DNA of 38,781 nt from positions 1 to 38,781 of the forward strand of contig NZ_VFVY01000035.1 in the NCBI RefSeq assembly GCF_006442315.1. The letters run 5' to 3'. The notes under the pieces were generated by a model. The model was given only the letters and a program-made list of their open reading frames with translations, was not told the DNA's origin and ran no database searches. Below are positions 1 through 8,759 of the stretch, piece by piece. Positions within the stretch are counted from its first letter, which is position 1. Every line of letters starts with the position of its first letter. The position numbers and the translations under genes were made by a program. This DNA is from Mesorhizobium sp. B2-3-4. Lineage in GTDB: Bacteria; Pseudomonadota; Alphaproteobacteria; Rhizobiales; Rhizobiaceae.

Positions 1-3000
1 CCACTGTCGATCTCCGCGCTTGTTTCGGTCGGTGTCGGTGGCGAAGGCGGCCCGGGCGGCAAGGGCGGCACGGTCAACATGACGACCGGCGGCAGCGTCG
101 AGACATTCCAGGACCGTTCGGCCGGCATCATCGCGCAGTCGATCGGCGGCGGCGGCGGCAATGGCGGCGGCAGCGTGGCCGGCAGTGCCGGCGTCAGCGT
201 CGGCGTCGGCAGAAAAGGCGCCGGCGGCGGCATCGGCGACGCGGTCACCTTCAACGGCACCCAGTCCGACGTGACGACACATGGCGCGGATTCGGCCGGC
301 ATCATCGTCCAGTCGGTCGGCGGCGGCGGCGGCAATGGCGGGTTCTCCGTTGCGGTTTCGGCAATCGTTTCGGTGGGCGTGGGCGGCAGCGGCGGCGCAG
401 CCGGCGATGGCGGCGTTGTCGATGCGCGTTCCAATGGCAGCGTGACCACGTCCAACGATCGGTCAGCCGGCATCATCGTGCAATCGATCGGTGGCGGTGG
501 CGGCAATGCCGGTACGGTGATCAGCGGCAGCCTGGGGGTGAATGTCGGCGTCGGTGGTAGCGGCGCGGGCGGCGGCAAGGGCCTAGCCGCCAGCTTCTTC
601 ACGGATAATTCCGTGGTCAAGACCGGGGGCGCCGATTCGATCGGCATCCTTGTTCAGTCGATCGGCGGCGGCGGTGGCAATGGCAGCTTCGTCGGCGGTC
701 TCGGCCTGGCGGCTTCCGTCGGCATCGGCGGCAGCGGCGGCGTCGCGGGCGACGCCGGTGCGGTGAAGCTCACCGACAATGGCGGCTCGGTCACGACGAC
801 ACGCGAACGCTCCTCGGCCATGGTGGCGCAGTCGATCGGCGGCGGCGGCGGCAATGGCGGCGGTGTCGTCGGGCTCGGTCTCGGCGTCAACATCGGCATT
901 GGTGGCAAAGGTGCTGGCGGCGGTGCCGCCGGCACGGTCGATGTCATCAACGCGGCTGCCCTGGGCACAGGCGGCTACAATTCGCACGGCTTGCTGGCGC
1001 AATCGATTGGCGGCGGCGGCGGTTCGGGTGGCTTCAGCGTTACTGCCGGCGGTCCTTCCTTGTCGCTCGGCGGCTCAGGTGGCGCGGCCGGCGCCAGCCA
1101 AAAGGTGTTCGTCAACAATTCGGGCAAGATCGACACAGCCGGTGATCTGTCGAACGGCATTTTCGCGCAGTCCGTCGGCGGTTCGGGCGGCGATGGCGGC
1201 TTTGCCGTGGCAGCCGGTTTGTTCGTCGCTGTCGGCATCGGCGGCTCCGGCGGTGCGGGTGGCGAGGGCGGCGTCGTCGAAGTCATCAACAACGCGAACA
1301 TCACAACCAAGGGCGCCTTGTCGAACGGCATCCTGGCGCAATCGGTCGGCGGCGGCGGCGGCAATGGCGGCAGCACCGGTGCGGTTGCCGTTGGTGCGTT
1401 CGGCGCGGTAGGCGTGGCGATCGGCGGGGGTGGCGGCGACGCCAATCTGAGCAAAGAAGTCTCAGTCACCCACAAGGGCGATATCCATGTCGGCGGCGCC
1501 GGCTCGAAGGGTATTCTGGCGCAATCGGTCGGCGGCAGCGGCGGCAATGGCGGCAACGCCTATTCGGGCGCTTTCAGCGCGGGCTTCTATGCATCGGCCG
1601 CGGTTGGTGTCGCGATTGGCGGCACCGGCGGCGACGGCGGTCCCGGCGGCAAGGTCACGGTCAAGGCGGACGGCAACATCATCGCCGATACGGACGCTGT
1701 CGGTTCGGGCGGCATCGTGGCGCAATCGATCGGCGGCGGCGGTGGCAATGGCGGGCGGGCGGCGACGATTGCAGGCTCGGTCAGCAACGGTGTCAATGTC
1801 AGTCTCGGCGTGACGGTGGGCGGCTGGGGCGGCGATGGCGGCAAGAGCGATCTGGTGATCGTCGACAGCGGCATCAACGGTGGCGGCAGCATCGTCACCA
1901 GCGGCTATCAGGCGGTCGGCATTCTTGCCCAATCGGTCGCCGGCAGCGGCGGCAATGGCGGCGATTCCTGGGCAGCAGCCGGCGGTTACGGCGTCAATGT
2001 CAGCGTCAACGCGACGGTCAGCATCGGCGGCGGAGGCGGCGACGGCAATGTCAGCGATGACGTTCTCGTTCACAACGCCATGACGGTGACGACCGCGGGC
2101 GACATGAGCGCGGCGATCATGGCGCAGTCGATCGGCGGCGGCGGCGGCAATGGCGGTTCGACCAATGGCGCGACGGCCGACCTCGGCGGCGGTGAAGGCG
2201 TCAACGTCGCGGTCAATGTCGGTGTCGGCGGCGGCGGCGGGACCGGCAATATTTCCGGTGCGGTCGACGTCATCAACAGCGGTAATTTGACGACCACAGG
2301 CGATTTCTCGTCCGGCATCGTGGCGGAGTCGCTGGGCGGCGGCGGCGGCATGGGCGGCGCGAGCAACGCCAAGGCGTTCCATCTGGGCGGCACCAGCGAG
2401 ACGAGTGTCACCGTCAATGTCGGGATTGGCGGCAAGGGCGGTTCCGGCAACGATGCGGCGATGTTCCGCCTCGATGATGGAGGCAATGTCATCGGCGCCG
2501 GCGTGCATGTCGACAATTCCGGCGTCATCCGGACCCAGGGTTTCAATTCAATCGGCATACTGGCGATGTCGGTCGGCGGTGGCGGTGGCGGCGGCGGTGC
2601 GGCCTCGACCGATGAGGAGATCGTCGGCGGAGGCAGCGAGGGCGAGACTTCGGTCGGCATCGGCGCGGCGATCGGCCTGGCGGCCGGCGGCGCCGGCAAT
2701 GGCGGCACGGTGTCGGTCACAAACAGAAGCCTGATCGTTACCGACGGCGCCGATTCCTACGGCATTTCAGCCAATTCGATTGGCGGTGGTGGTGGCGTCG
2801 GCGGTTCGGCGACATCGGGCGTGCTCGGCAAATATGCCATCGGCGGCGCGCTTGGTGGCGCGGGCGGCGGCGGCGGCAGCGGCTTCGAGGTCGACGTCTT
2901 CAACCTTTCCACGGCCGAAATCTGGACCAAGCAGGAACGGTCGATCGGCATTTTCGCGCAGTCGGTGGGCGGTGGCGGCGGCGCCGGCGGCGCCGGTGAG

Positions 3001-6000
3001 AGCACCGGCAAAACCGACGATTCGGAAGTCAGCGTCAACCTCTCGCTCGGCGGTTCGGGCAAGGTCGGCGGCGACGGCGGCAAGGTCGTCGTCGAGAACG
3101 GCGGCTACATCCACACCGAGGCGGCCTATTCACACGGCATCATGGCGCAGTCCATCGGCGGCAGCGGTGGTGTCGGCGGCGCTTCCGGCACTTCGGCCAA
3201 GGACTCAAATGTAGCCATCACGCTCAGCCTCGGCGGCGCTGGTGGCGACGGTGGCAAGAGCGATTTCGTGCATGTCACCAACGATGCGTCAGGTGTGATC
3301 CTGACCAAGGGCGACAATTCCTATGGCATCTTCGCGCAGTCGATCGGCGGTGGCGGCGGTGCCGCCGGTGCCGGTTCGACCGAGACGGGCAGCGCGGAGA
3401 CCTCGGTGTCGCTAGCGATCGGCGGTCTGGGTGGCGTAGGCAGCCGCGGCGGCGACGTTACGGTCGACAACCATGGTCAGATCACCACCTTGGGCTACCT
3501 CTCGCATGGCATTTTCGCCCAGTCGGTCGGTGGCGGCGGCGGCGCGTCGGGTGCAGCGGCCAACACGTCCGAGGCGGACATGACGATCGGCGGCGCGGTG
3601 TCGCTGCCGAGCGGCGACGGTTCCAATGGCGGCCATGTCATCGTCAACAATGACGGCGCCATCGAGACCTGGAAGGATGGCGCACTCGGCATCTTCGCCC
3701 AGTCCATCGGTGGTGGCGGCGGCTATGGCGGCGTCGTATCGGCCGATACCGCAGGCGAAGACTCGGTCGCGCTGCAGCTTGGCGGCTTCGGCGGCAATGG
3801 CGGCAATGGTGGCCAGGTCGACGTCACCGTTTCCGGCAGCATCATCACGCATGGCGAACGCGCCCACGGCGTGGTCGCGCAATCGGTGGGCGGCGGCGGC
3901 GGCTATGGCGGCGATGCCAAGGGCAAGAGCTCGAATGCATTGGCCATTGGCGGTCTCGGCGGCAATGGCGGCGATGGCGGCGATGTTACCGTCATCCGCA
4001 CCGGCACGATCACCACGACCGGCAAGGATTCCATCGCCATCATCGCGCAGTCGGTCGGTGGCGGCGGCGGCATCGGCGGCGCCGGCTTCGGCCGCTTTGG
4101 CGCCGACGACGATGGCGGGGGGCCGAATGCCATCGGCTTCAACACGCCCGGCGGCACCAAGGGCACCGGCGGCAAGGTGACCATCGTCCAGTCCGGCGCC
4201 ATCGAGACAGATGGAGACCGTGGCCATGGCATCGTGGCGCAGGCGGTTGGCGGTGGCGGCGGCGCCGGCGGCACGGATTCGCTCGGCATGGGCCAGTCGG
4301 CGGCCGGTTCGCAAGGTGGCATCGGCGATGCCGCCGCGGCATCCGCCAGCACCGACAGCCGCGTGTGGGTGAAGGGCGCGAGCGCCTACGCCATGTTCGG
4401 GCAGAGTGCGACAGGCGACGGCGATGCCCATGCGGTCGACCTGACGGCGGGTGACAGCCTGTTCGCACAGGGTGCGGATTCGGTGGCTGTCTATGGCGAA
4501 AGCACGGCCAAGGGCGCCAAGGGCAACATCACCATCAACCTGAACGGCCAGTACGCGATCGGTGGCGCCGGAACGGGTGTCGCGGCGATGCTGGTCGGCG
4601 GCGCCGACAACACGCTGACCAATCACAGCCTGCTCTACGCGATGGGGGCAACGCCGACATTCGAGATCCAGGCGTCGCAGTTCCAGGCGTTTCAGGCCTT
4701 CCTGCTTGCGCCGGGTCCGGTGGTGCCGACCAACGCGATCCTGGAATCGCTGCTGGACGATTTCAGCCCGTTCGCCATCACCGGCACTTCGGGCGACGAC
4801 CATGTCGACAATTCCAAGGCGGCTGACACGCTGGGACGCGTCATCGGCAACATCGATCTAGGCGGCGGCAACAACAGCTTCCACAATTTCGCCGATTCCT
4901 CGATGGTCGCCCTCAAGACCATCGATCTCGGCGGCGGGCTGTACACCAATGACGGGCTCTATACCAACCAAGGCATCGGCGTGGTTGCCAAAGTCGATGT
5001 CGGCGGCGGGTTCACCCAGGACGGCACCGGCAAGTTCGTCACCGACATCGATCTCAACAACCAGATCACAGACGCGGTGGCATTGACGGGGGCCGGCAAT
5101 TTCGACGGCACGGCTCCTCTCAACTTCCTGTCCATCGACAAGCTGTTTACCGCCTATACTGTGGCCTCGGGCGCTTCGATGACGGATTCCGGCATCGTTG
5201 CCGCGATGCCGGCCGCACATCCGGCGGCGGGCTTCAATTTCATTTTCCGGGTCGACAACGGCACCGATCTGGTGCTGACCACCGACAACGACACATTCCT
5301 GGAACTGGCGCAGGACCCACAGTCCGGCGTCAACGATCCGGGCGTGTTCCAGATGGCGCAATATCTCGACGACGTCGAGGCTGCATCGACGCCGGACAAC
5401 CCGATGGCGCGGCTGATCAACCTGTTGCGCTTCCTGCCGAGCAAGGCCGAGATCGGCGCGGCGTTGACGCGGCTGACACCGCACTATGCCGTGCATACGT
5501 TCGACATGGTCAATCGCGAAACCGACATCATGCTGGAAACGGCGCGCGAATGCACCGGCTTGCCTGCCTACAAGAACCCCGACGGCCGCTGTGTCTGGGC
5601 GACGATCAGCCCGCAGGCGGAATACACCCGCGATACGGGCGCCGGGACCACGACCCGCGACGACGTGCTGAAGACGATGTCGCTTGGCGGCATCGGCGAG
5701 GTCGGCGAGAACTGGTCGCTCGGCGGCACGATCGGCCGTACGGAGTTCGATTCCACGATCGGCTTCAACGGCGAGCAATTGTCGCAAACCAGCGGCGAGG
5801 CCTGGCAGGCTTACGCGCTGGCTAAGTATGCAAACAAGAACTACTTCGTCGATTTCGCGCTCGGTGGCGGCACCGGCTCCTTCAAGGGCGAACGCGATAC
5901 CCATATCGATCCGGCTTTCTTCATTCCCGGTGAAACGTTGGTGGGGGACTATCTGCCCGAGGAAGAACTGCCTGGCATCGGCAGCAGCGTTTCCTACACG

Positions 6001-6489
6001 CAGAAAACCGCGATGTTCGGCGGTTCAGCACGGCTCGGCTTCACGCAACAGATGGGCGCATTCTACCTGCAACCGACGTTGCAGTTCGATGCGCGCTGGC
6101 TGCGCGTTTCGGGCAAGGAGGAAGGCTCGGTTGCCGCCTTCAACTTCGACGGGTCGGCAAACACCTTCTATGCAGCGACGCCGGCGCTCGAAATCGGAAC
6201 CGACATCCCGCTCAGCGACATTGCCAGCGTTCGCCTCTATGGAAAGGCCGGGGTGGAGTTCTCCACCAGGGAATGGGAGATCGAAGGCCGCTTCGCCGCG
6301 GCAGAGAATCTACCCGGCAACCCGGCATTGCACTTGACGGAAGCGATCGATTCGCCGCTCTATCGGGTCGGCGCCGGTCTCGAATTGAATGGCGTCAATG
6401 GCGTCGGCATGTCCGTCAGGTATAATGGCGCCTTCGGCGAAACGGTGAAACAGAACGCAGTCAGCGCGTCTCTCAAGGTCAGTTTCTAG
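1..6489 (+). CDS. Glycine-rich repeat autotransporter (type Va) adhesin, 5' end missing
   Basis: The frame is open from base 1, so the signal peptide and N-terminus lie outside the window; 2162 residues are visible. The passenger is a long array of units of about 55-75 residues, each ending in a motif like S-x-GI-x-AQS(I/V)GGGGGNGG and containing short V-x-V-x-N-x-G-x-I-x-T strands, as expected of a beta-helix stalk. I count 23 clear copies plus one degenerate copy (GQSATGDG). A linker follows, with two cysteines (codons 5551 and 5590) at the passenger/barrel junction. The last roughly 300 residues (from about 5590) are an autotransporter beta-barrel of amphipathic strands ending in terminal Phe (SLKVSF), the usual Bam-recognition end. 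Known of the family: outer-membrane barrel with a surface-exposed passenger, often adhesive. The specific ligand cannot be read from the sequence. The ialB-like gene follows 34 nt downstream, probably co-transcribed. Confidence 0.93.
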   Translation, partial: PLSISALVSVGVGGEGGPGGKGGTVNMTTGGSVETFQDRSAGIIAQSIGGGGGNGGGSVAGSAGVSVGVGRKGAGGGIGDAVTFNGTQSDVTTHGADSAGIIVQSVGGGGGNGGFSVAVSAIVSVGVGGSGGAAGDGGVVDARSNGSVTTSNDRSAGIIVQSIGGGGGNAGTVISGSLGVNVGVGGSGAGGGKGLAASFFTDNSVVKTGGADSIGILVQSIGGGGGNGSFVGGLGLAASVGIGGSGGVAGDAGAVKLTDNGGSVTTTRERSSAMVAQSIGGGGGNGGGVVGLGLGVNIGIGGKGAGGGAAGTVDVINAAALGTGGYNSHGLLAQSIGGGGGSGGFSVTAGGPSLSLGGSGGAAGASQKVFVNNSGKIDTAGDLSNGIFAQSVGGSGGDGGFAVAAGLFVAVGIGGSGGAGGEGGVVEVINNANITTKGALSNGILAQSVGGGGGNGGSTGAVAVGAFGAVGVAIGGGGGDANLSKEVSVTHKGDIHVGGAGSKGILAQSVGGSGGNGGNAYSGAFSAGFYASAAVGVAIGGTGGDGGPGGKVTVKADGNIIADTDAVGSGGIVAQSIGGGGGNGGRAATIAGSVSNGVNVSLGVTVGGWGGDGGKSDLVIVDSGINGGGSIVTSGYQAVGILAQSVAGSGGNGGDSWAAAGGYGVNVSVNATVSIGGGGGDGNVSDDVLVHNAMTVTTAGDMSAAIMAQSIGGGGGNGGSTNGATADLGGGEGVNVAVNVGVGGGGGTGNISGAVDVINSGNLTTTGDFSSGIVAESLGGGGGMGGASNAKAFHLGGTSETSVTVNVGIGGKGGSGNDAAMFRLDDGGNVIGAGVHVDNSGVIRTQGFNSIGILAMSVGGGGGGGGAASTDEEIVGGGSEGETSVGIGAAIGLAAGGAGNGGTVSVTNRSLIVTDGADSYGISANSIGGGGGVGGSATSGVLGKYAIGGALGGAGGGGGSGFEVDVFNLSTAEIWTKQERSIGIFAQSVGGGGGAGGAGESTGKTDDSEVSVNLSLGGSGKVGGDGGKVVVENGGYIHTEAAYSHGIMAQSIGGSGGVGGASGTSAKDSNVAITLSLGGAGGDGGKSDFVHVTNDASGVILTKGDNSYGIFAQSIGGGGGAAGAGSTETGSAETSVSLAIGGLGGVGSRGGDVTVDNHGQITTLGYLSHGIFAQSVGGGGGASGAAANTSEADMTIGGAVSLPSGDGSNGGHVIVNNDGAIETWKDGALGIFAQSIGGGGGYGGVVSADTAGEDSVALQLGGFGGNGGNGGQVDVTVSGSIITHGERAHGVVAQSVGGGGGYGGDAKGKSSNALAIGGLGGNGGDGGDVTVIRTGTITTTGKDSIAIIAQSVGGGGGIGGAGFGRFGADDDGGGPNAIGFNTPGGTKGTGGKVTIVQSGAIETDGDRGHGIVAQAVGGGGGAGGTDSLGMGQSAAGSQGGIGDAAAASASTDSRVWVKGASAYAMFGQSATGDGDAHAVDLTAGDSLFAQGADSVAVYGESTAKGAKGNITINLNGQYAIGGAGTGVAAMLVGGADNTLTNHSLLYAMGATPTFEIQASQFQAFQAFLLAPGPVVPTNAILESLLDDFSPFAITGTSGDDHVDNSKAADTLGRVIGNIDLGGGNNSFHNFADSSMVALKTIDLGGGLYTNDGLYTNQGIGVVAKVDVGGGFTQDGTGKFVTDIDLNNQITDAVALTGAGNFDGTAPLNFLSIDKLFTAYTVASGASMTDSGIVAAMPAAHPAAGFNFIFRVDNGTDLVLTTDNDTFLELAQDPQSGVNDPGVFQMAQYLDDVEAASTPDNPMARLINLLRFLPSKAEIGAALTRLTPHYAVHTFDMVNRETDIMLETARECTGLPAYKNPDGRCVWATISPQAEYTRDTGAGTTTRDDVLKTMSLGGIGEVGENWSLGGTIGRTEFDSTIGFNGEQLSQTSGEAWQAYALAKYANKNYFVDFALGGGTGSFKGERDTHIDPAFFIPGETLVGDYLPEEELPGIGSSVSYTQKTAMFGGSARLGFTQQMGAFYLQPTLQFDARWLRVSGKEEGSVAAFNFDGSANTFYAATPALEIGTDIPLSDIASVRLYGKAGVEFSTREWEIEGRFAAAENLPGNPALHLTEAIDSPLYRVGAGLELNGVNGVGMSVRYNGAFGETVKQNAVSASLKVSF
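136..4275 (+). repeat. Tandem coding repeat array of the autotransporter passenger
   Basis: About 23 imperfect units of roughly 165-225 bp. The shared core is a GC-rich tract encoding QS(I/V)GGGGGNGG, built from ggc/ggt glycine codons and an aat asparagine codon. Units differ in length and flanking sequence, so this is an old, diverged protein repeat rather than a recent DNA duplication. The short near-identical cores could still mediate slippage or recombination that changes unit number. Confidence 0.85.
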
Positions 6490-6523
6490 CTGGCCCGGGA
6501 CGGTGCCGGGCGGGAGGGTCTTG

Positions 6524-7105
6524 ATGAGGAAGTACGCGTATTTCGCAGCAGTGCTGGGTGCTGCCTGCATTGTCGGTCTGCCTGCCGTGGCGGCGCAGAC
6601 CAAGGGCGACAAGGTGGCGGCAACGCCACCCGCCGCGGCAGATGCGCCGCAACTGCCCGGCGGTGCCTCGGCATTGTCGGAAACCCATGGCGACTGGACG
6701 GTCAATTGCCAGATATCGGGCACGAACAAGGTCTGCAGCCTGTCGCACCAGCAGTTCAACAAGCAAAGCAACCAGCGGCTTCTGGCGATCGAGCTGTCGA
6801 GCAAGACCGGCGAGGATGCGACGGGAACGCTTGCCTTGCCGTTCGGCCTGGCGCTCGCCAAGGGCGTCACCCTCACCATAGACGACCAGAAGCTCGACGG
6901 CAGCCTGCCGTTCAACACCTGCCAGGTGGTCGGCTGCCTGGTGCCGGTGGCGTTCGATGCCAATGTCACGCCTCTGCTCAAGAACGGCACCACGCTCAAG
7001 ATCGACGCGTTCGCCGCCGATACGGGGCAAGTCGTAAGCTTTTCCATTCCGCTCAATGGCTTCAGCGGGGCGCTTGCCCGCACGGCTGAGCTTCTGGCCA
7101 ACTGA
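6524..7105 (+). CDS. Invasion-associated locus B (IalB) family protein, secreted
   Basis: A 193-residue protein with an N-terminal Sec signal (MRKYAYFAAVLGAACIVGL, cleavage probably after AVAA). The mature part has the IalB hallmarks: a GDWTVNC segment, a second Cys in KVCSL, and a paired FNTCQVVGC motif. These four cysteines probably form disulfides in the periplasm. IalB was named in Bartonella for a role in erythrocyte invasion, but homologues are common in non-pathogenic Rhizobiales with no settled function. I chose ATG 6524 because GGGAGG at 6512-6517 sits 6 nt upstream; a GTG at 6503 would add seven residues before the signal peptide. It lies 34 nt after the autotransporter stop on the same strand, suggesting one transcript. 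Confidence 0.87.
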   Translation: MRKYAYFAAVLGAACIVGLPAVAAQTKGDKVAATPPAAADAPQLPGGASALSETHGDWTVNCQISGTNKVCSLSHQQFNKQSNQRLLAIELSSKTGEDATGTLALPFGLALAKGVTLTIDDQKLDGSLPFNTCQVVGCLVPVAFDANVTPLLKNGTTLKIDAFAADTGQVVSFSIPLNGFSGALARTAELLAN

Positions 7106-7129
7106 CGGCCTGGGTCACCGCAAGTGACA

Positions 7130-7155
7130 GGTGTTGGCGGGGTTCCGCCAACACC
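7130..7155. terminator. Hairpin between convergent genes, possible bidirectional terminator
   Basis: Perfect 11-bp inverted repeat (ggtgttggcgg / ccgccaacacc) with a GGTT loop, placed between the ialB-like stop (7105) and the coaBC stop (7158). There is no clear T-tract on either side, so it may act as an mRNA 3'-end stabiliser or a weak terminator. Confidence 0.6.
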
Positions 7156-7157
7156 CG

Positions 7158-8693
7158 CTAAACGACGATTGTCTTCAACCGCTCGGCGATGAGAGCGGCG
7201 AGCCGCGCCGCGACCTCATCCTTGGTCATTTCAGGCCATTCCTCGACGCCGGTCTTCGATACGATCCGAACCCGGTTGCGGTCACCGCCCATCACGCCTG
7301 AAGGACCGATGCCGCTTTCATGCGACACGTCGTTGGCGACGATGACATCGGCCCCCTTCTTCCTGAGCTTGGCCTCGGCGTTGCGCAGGAGATCCTGTGT
7401 CTCGGCGGCAAAGCCGACGACCAGGCCAGGCCGCTGCTCGTGATGGCCGATACCTGCCAGTATGTCCGGGTTCTCGACCATGCGCAGCACCGGCGGACCT
7501 TCGCCTGTCACCTTCTTGATCTTCTCGCCGGCCGAGTTCTCGGTGCGCCAGTCGGCAACGGCGGCGACGAACACCGCGGCGTCGGCGGGCAAAAGCTGTT
7601 CGACCGCGTCGCGCATCTCCTGCGCTCGTTCGACATGGAGGGTCTTCACTCCGGCCGGATCGGCAATGGTGACGGGACCGGAGACCAGGCGCACATCGGC
7701 GCCAAGCCTTGCCAATGCCGCCGCAATGGCATGGCCCTGCTTGCCGGACGACCGGTTGGCGATATAGCGCACGGGATCGATCGGCTCGTGCGTAGGGCCT
7801 GACGTGACAATGATCTTGCGACCGGTCAGCGGCTTGGGCGCGGCGTCGAGCAGCGCCTCGACCGCGGCGACGATCTCCAGCGGTTCGGCCATGCGGCCTT
7901 CGCCGGCTTCATTGCTCTCGGCCATCTCGCCCTTGGCGGGGCCGACGAAGGTGATACCGTCCTTGCCCAATGTCGCGCGGTTGCGGCGGGTGGCGGGATG
8001 CGACCACATTCTCGGGTTCATCGCAGGCGCCATCAGCACCGGCTTGTCGGTGGCGAGAAGCACGGTCGAGGCCAGGTCGTTGGCATGGCCGTTGGCAAGC
8101 TTGGCCATGAGGTCGGCGGTGGCGGGAGCGACGACGAGCAAATCGGCCTCGCGCGACAGCCTGATATGGCCGACATCGTGCTCGTCATTGCGATCGAACA
8201 GTTCGGTGAAGACATGGTCGGCCGAGAGCGCGCCGACCGACAGCGTGGTGACGAATTCCTGCGCGGCCGACGTCATCACCACGCGCACGGCGGCACCACG
8301 TTCGCGCAGCCGGCGGATCAGGTCGAGCGCCTTGTAGGCGGCGATGCCGCCGCCGATGATGAGCAGGACGCGCTTGTCGGAGAGGGTCATGAAGCCCGCT
8401 CTTTGCAGTCGTCTGCCAGACTGAAGGATCTCTTCCGCCGTAACGACGTCCTCGTCCCGCTCGGGTTGGCTGACCGCTTTGACGACTTTGGGACGTTTCA
8501 GTCTCTGCCCGAGTGCCAAGACTTCATCCCGGGACGCTTTTAATCGCCACGCCCCATCCTGCGCCTCGGCAAGCGTCATCTCGCGAAGTGCGTCCCGTAC
8601 CTCCTGTTCCATCGAGACGCCACGCGTTGCAGCGCGTTCGCGAAGCGCTTGCTTCACGCTGTCATCCAGGTTGCGGATAGTGATAGTACTCAT
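7158..8693 (-). CDS. coaBC: CoaBC (phosphopantothenoylcysteine decarboxylase/phosphopantothenate-cysteine ligase) fused to an N-terminal RHH antitoxin domain
   Basis: One uninterrupted 511-residue frame. Residues 1 to about 75 look like a FitA/StbC-type ribbon-helix-helix antitoxin (start MSTITIRNLDDSVKQALRER, then RGVSMEQEVRDALRE). From Met102 (codon at 8390) a complete CoaBC follows: the FMN-dependent decarboxylase with GGGIAAYKALDL, VVAPATADLMAKLANG and the APAMNPRMW signature, then the ligase with TSGPTHEPIDPVRYIANRSS, AAVADW and ENPDIL. CoaBC makes 4'-phosphopantetheine for coenzyme A in the cytoplasm. Usual CoaBC length is about 400 residues, so about 100 are extra. Start 8693 has a good AGGGAG site (8701-8706), whereas Met102 has only a weak one (AGAGCGGG). 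No toxin gene follows. The enzyme is certain; whether the antitoxin domain stays attached or Met102 is also used is open. Confidence 0.9.
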   Translation of the reverse strand: MSTITIRNLDDSVKQALRERAATRGVSMEQEVRDALREMTLAEAQDGAWRLKASRDEVLALGQRLKRPKVVKAVSQPERDEDVVTAEEILQSGRRLQRAGFMTLSDKRVLLIIGGGIAAYKALDLIRRLRERGAAVRVVMTSAAQEFVTTLSVGALSADHVFTELFDRNDEHDVGHIRLSREADLLVVAPATADLMAKLANGHANDLASTVLLATDKPVLMAPAMNPRMWSHPATRRNRATLGKDGITFVGPAKGEMAESNEAGEGRMAEPLEIVAAVEALLDAAPKPLTGRKIIVTSGPTHEPIDPVRYIANRSSGKQGHAIAAALARLGADVRLVSGPVTIADPAGVKTLHVERAQEMRDAVEQLLPADAAVFVAAVADWRTENSAGEKIKKVTGEGPPVLRMVENPDILAGIGHHEQRPGLVVGFAAETQDLLRNAEAKLRKKGADVIVANDVSHESGIGPSGVMGGDRNRVRIVSKTGVEEWPEMTKDEVAARLAALIAERLKTIVV

Positions 8694-8712
8694 GAGGTAG
8701 CTCCCTATCCTA

Positions 8713-8741
8713 AATATAGGTCAGGGGCATGATGCATGCAA
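8713..8741 (-). promoter_or_regulatory. Candidate promoter of the antitoxin-coaBC gene
   Basis: On the minus strand TTGCAT (8736-8741), a 17-nt spacer and TATATT (8713-8718) resemble a sigma-70 promoter. The -35 element lies inside the palindrome at 8733-8758. Predicted transcription start would be near 8706, leaving a very short leader with the ribosome site almost at the 5' end, which is a weakness of this call. Confidence 0.4.
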
Positions 8742-8758
8742 TGCTAGCATTGCATGCA
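8733..8758. promoter_or_regulatory. Perfect 26-bp palindrome, candidate antitoxin operator
   Basis: Arms tgcatgcaatgct and agcattgcatgca are exact reverse complements with no spacer. It lies between the ubiB stop (8760) and the start of the RHH-domain gene (8693). RHH antitoxins typically bind palindromes overlapping their own promoter, and this one overlaps the candidate -35 box. It could alternatively act as an intercistronic hairpin after ubiB, but there is no T-tract. Confidence 0.65.
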
Positions 8759-8759
8759 C

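Noticed and set aside
136..4275. Repeat array considered as CRISPR or satellite DNA
   Set aside because: The repeats are in frame, diverged and encode a continuous protein; there are no fixed-length identical repeats with unique spacers and no cas genes.
3412..4803. Long open frame (463 codons) on the minus strand under the autotransporter
   Set aside because: It mirrors the GC-rich glycine codons of the repeats; its product is an Ala/Asp/Arg-rich low-complexity sequence with no family features. The same holds for minus-strand frames at 583-1002, 1462-2508 and 4858-5904.
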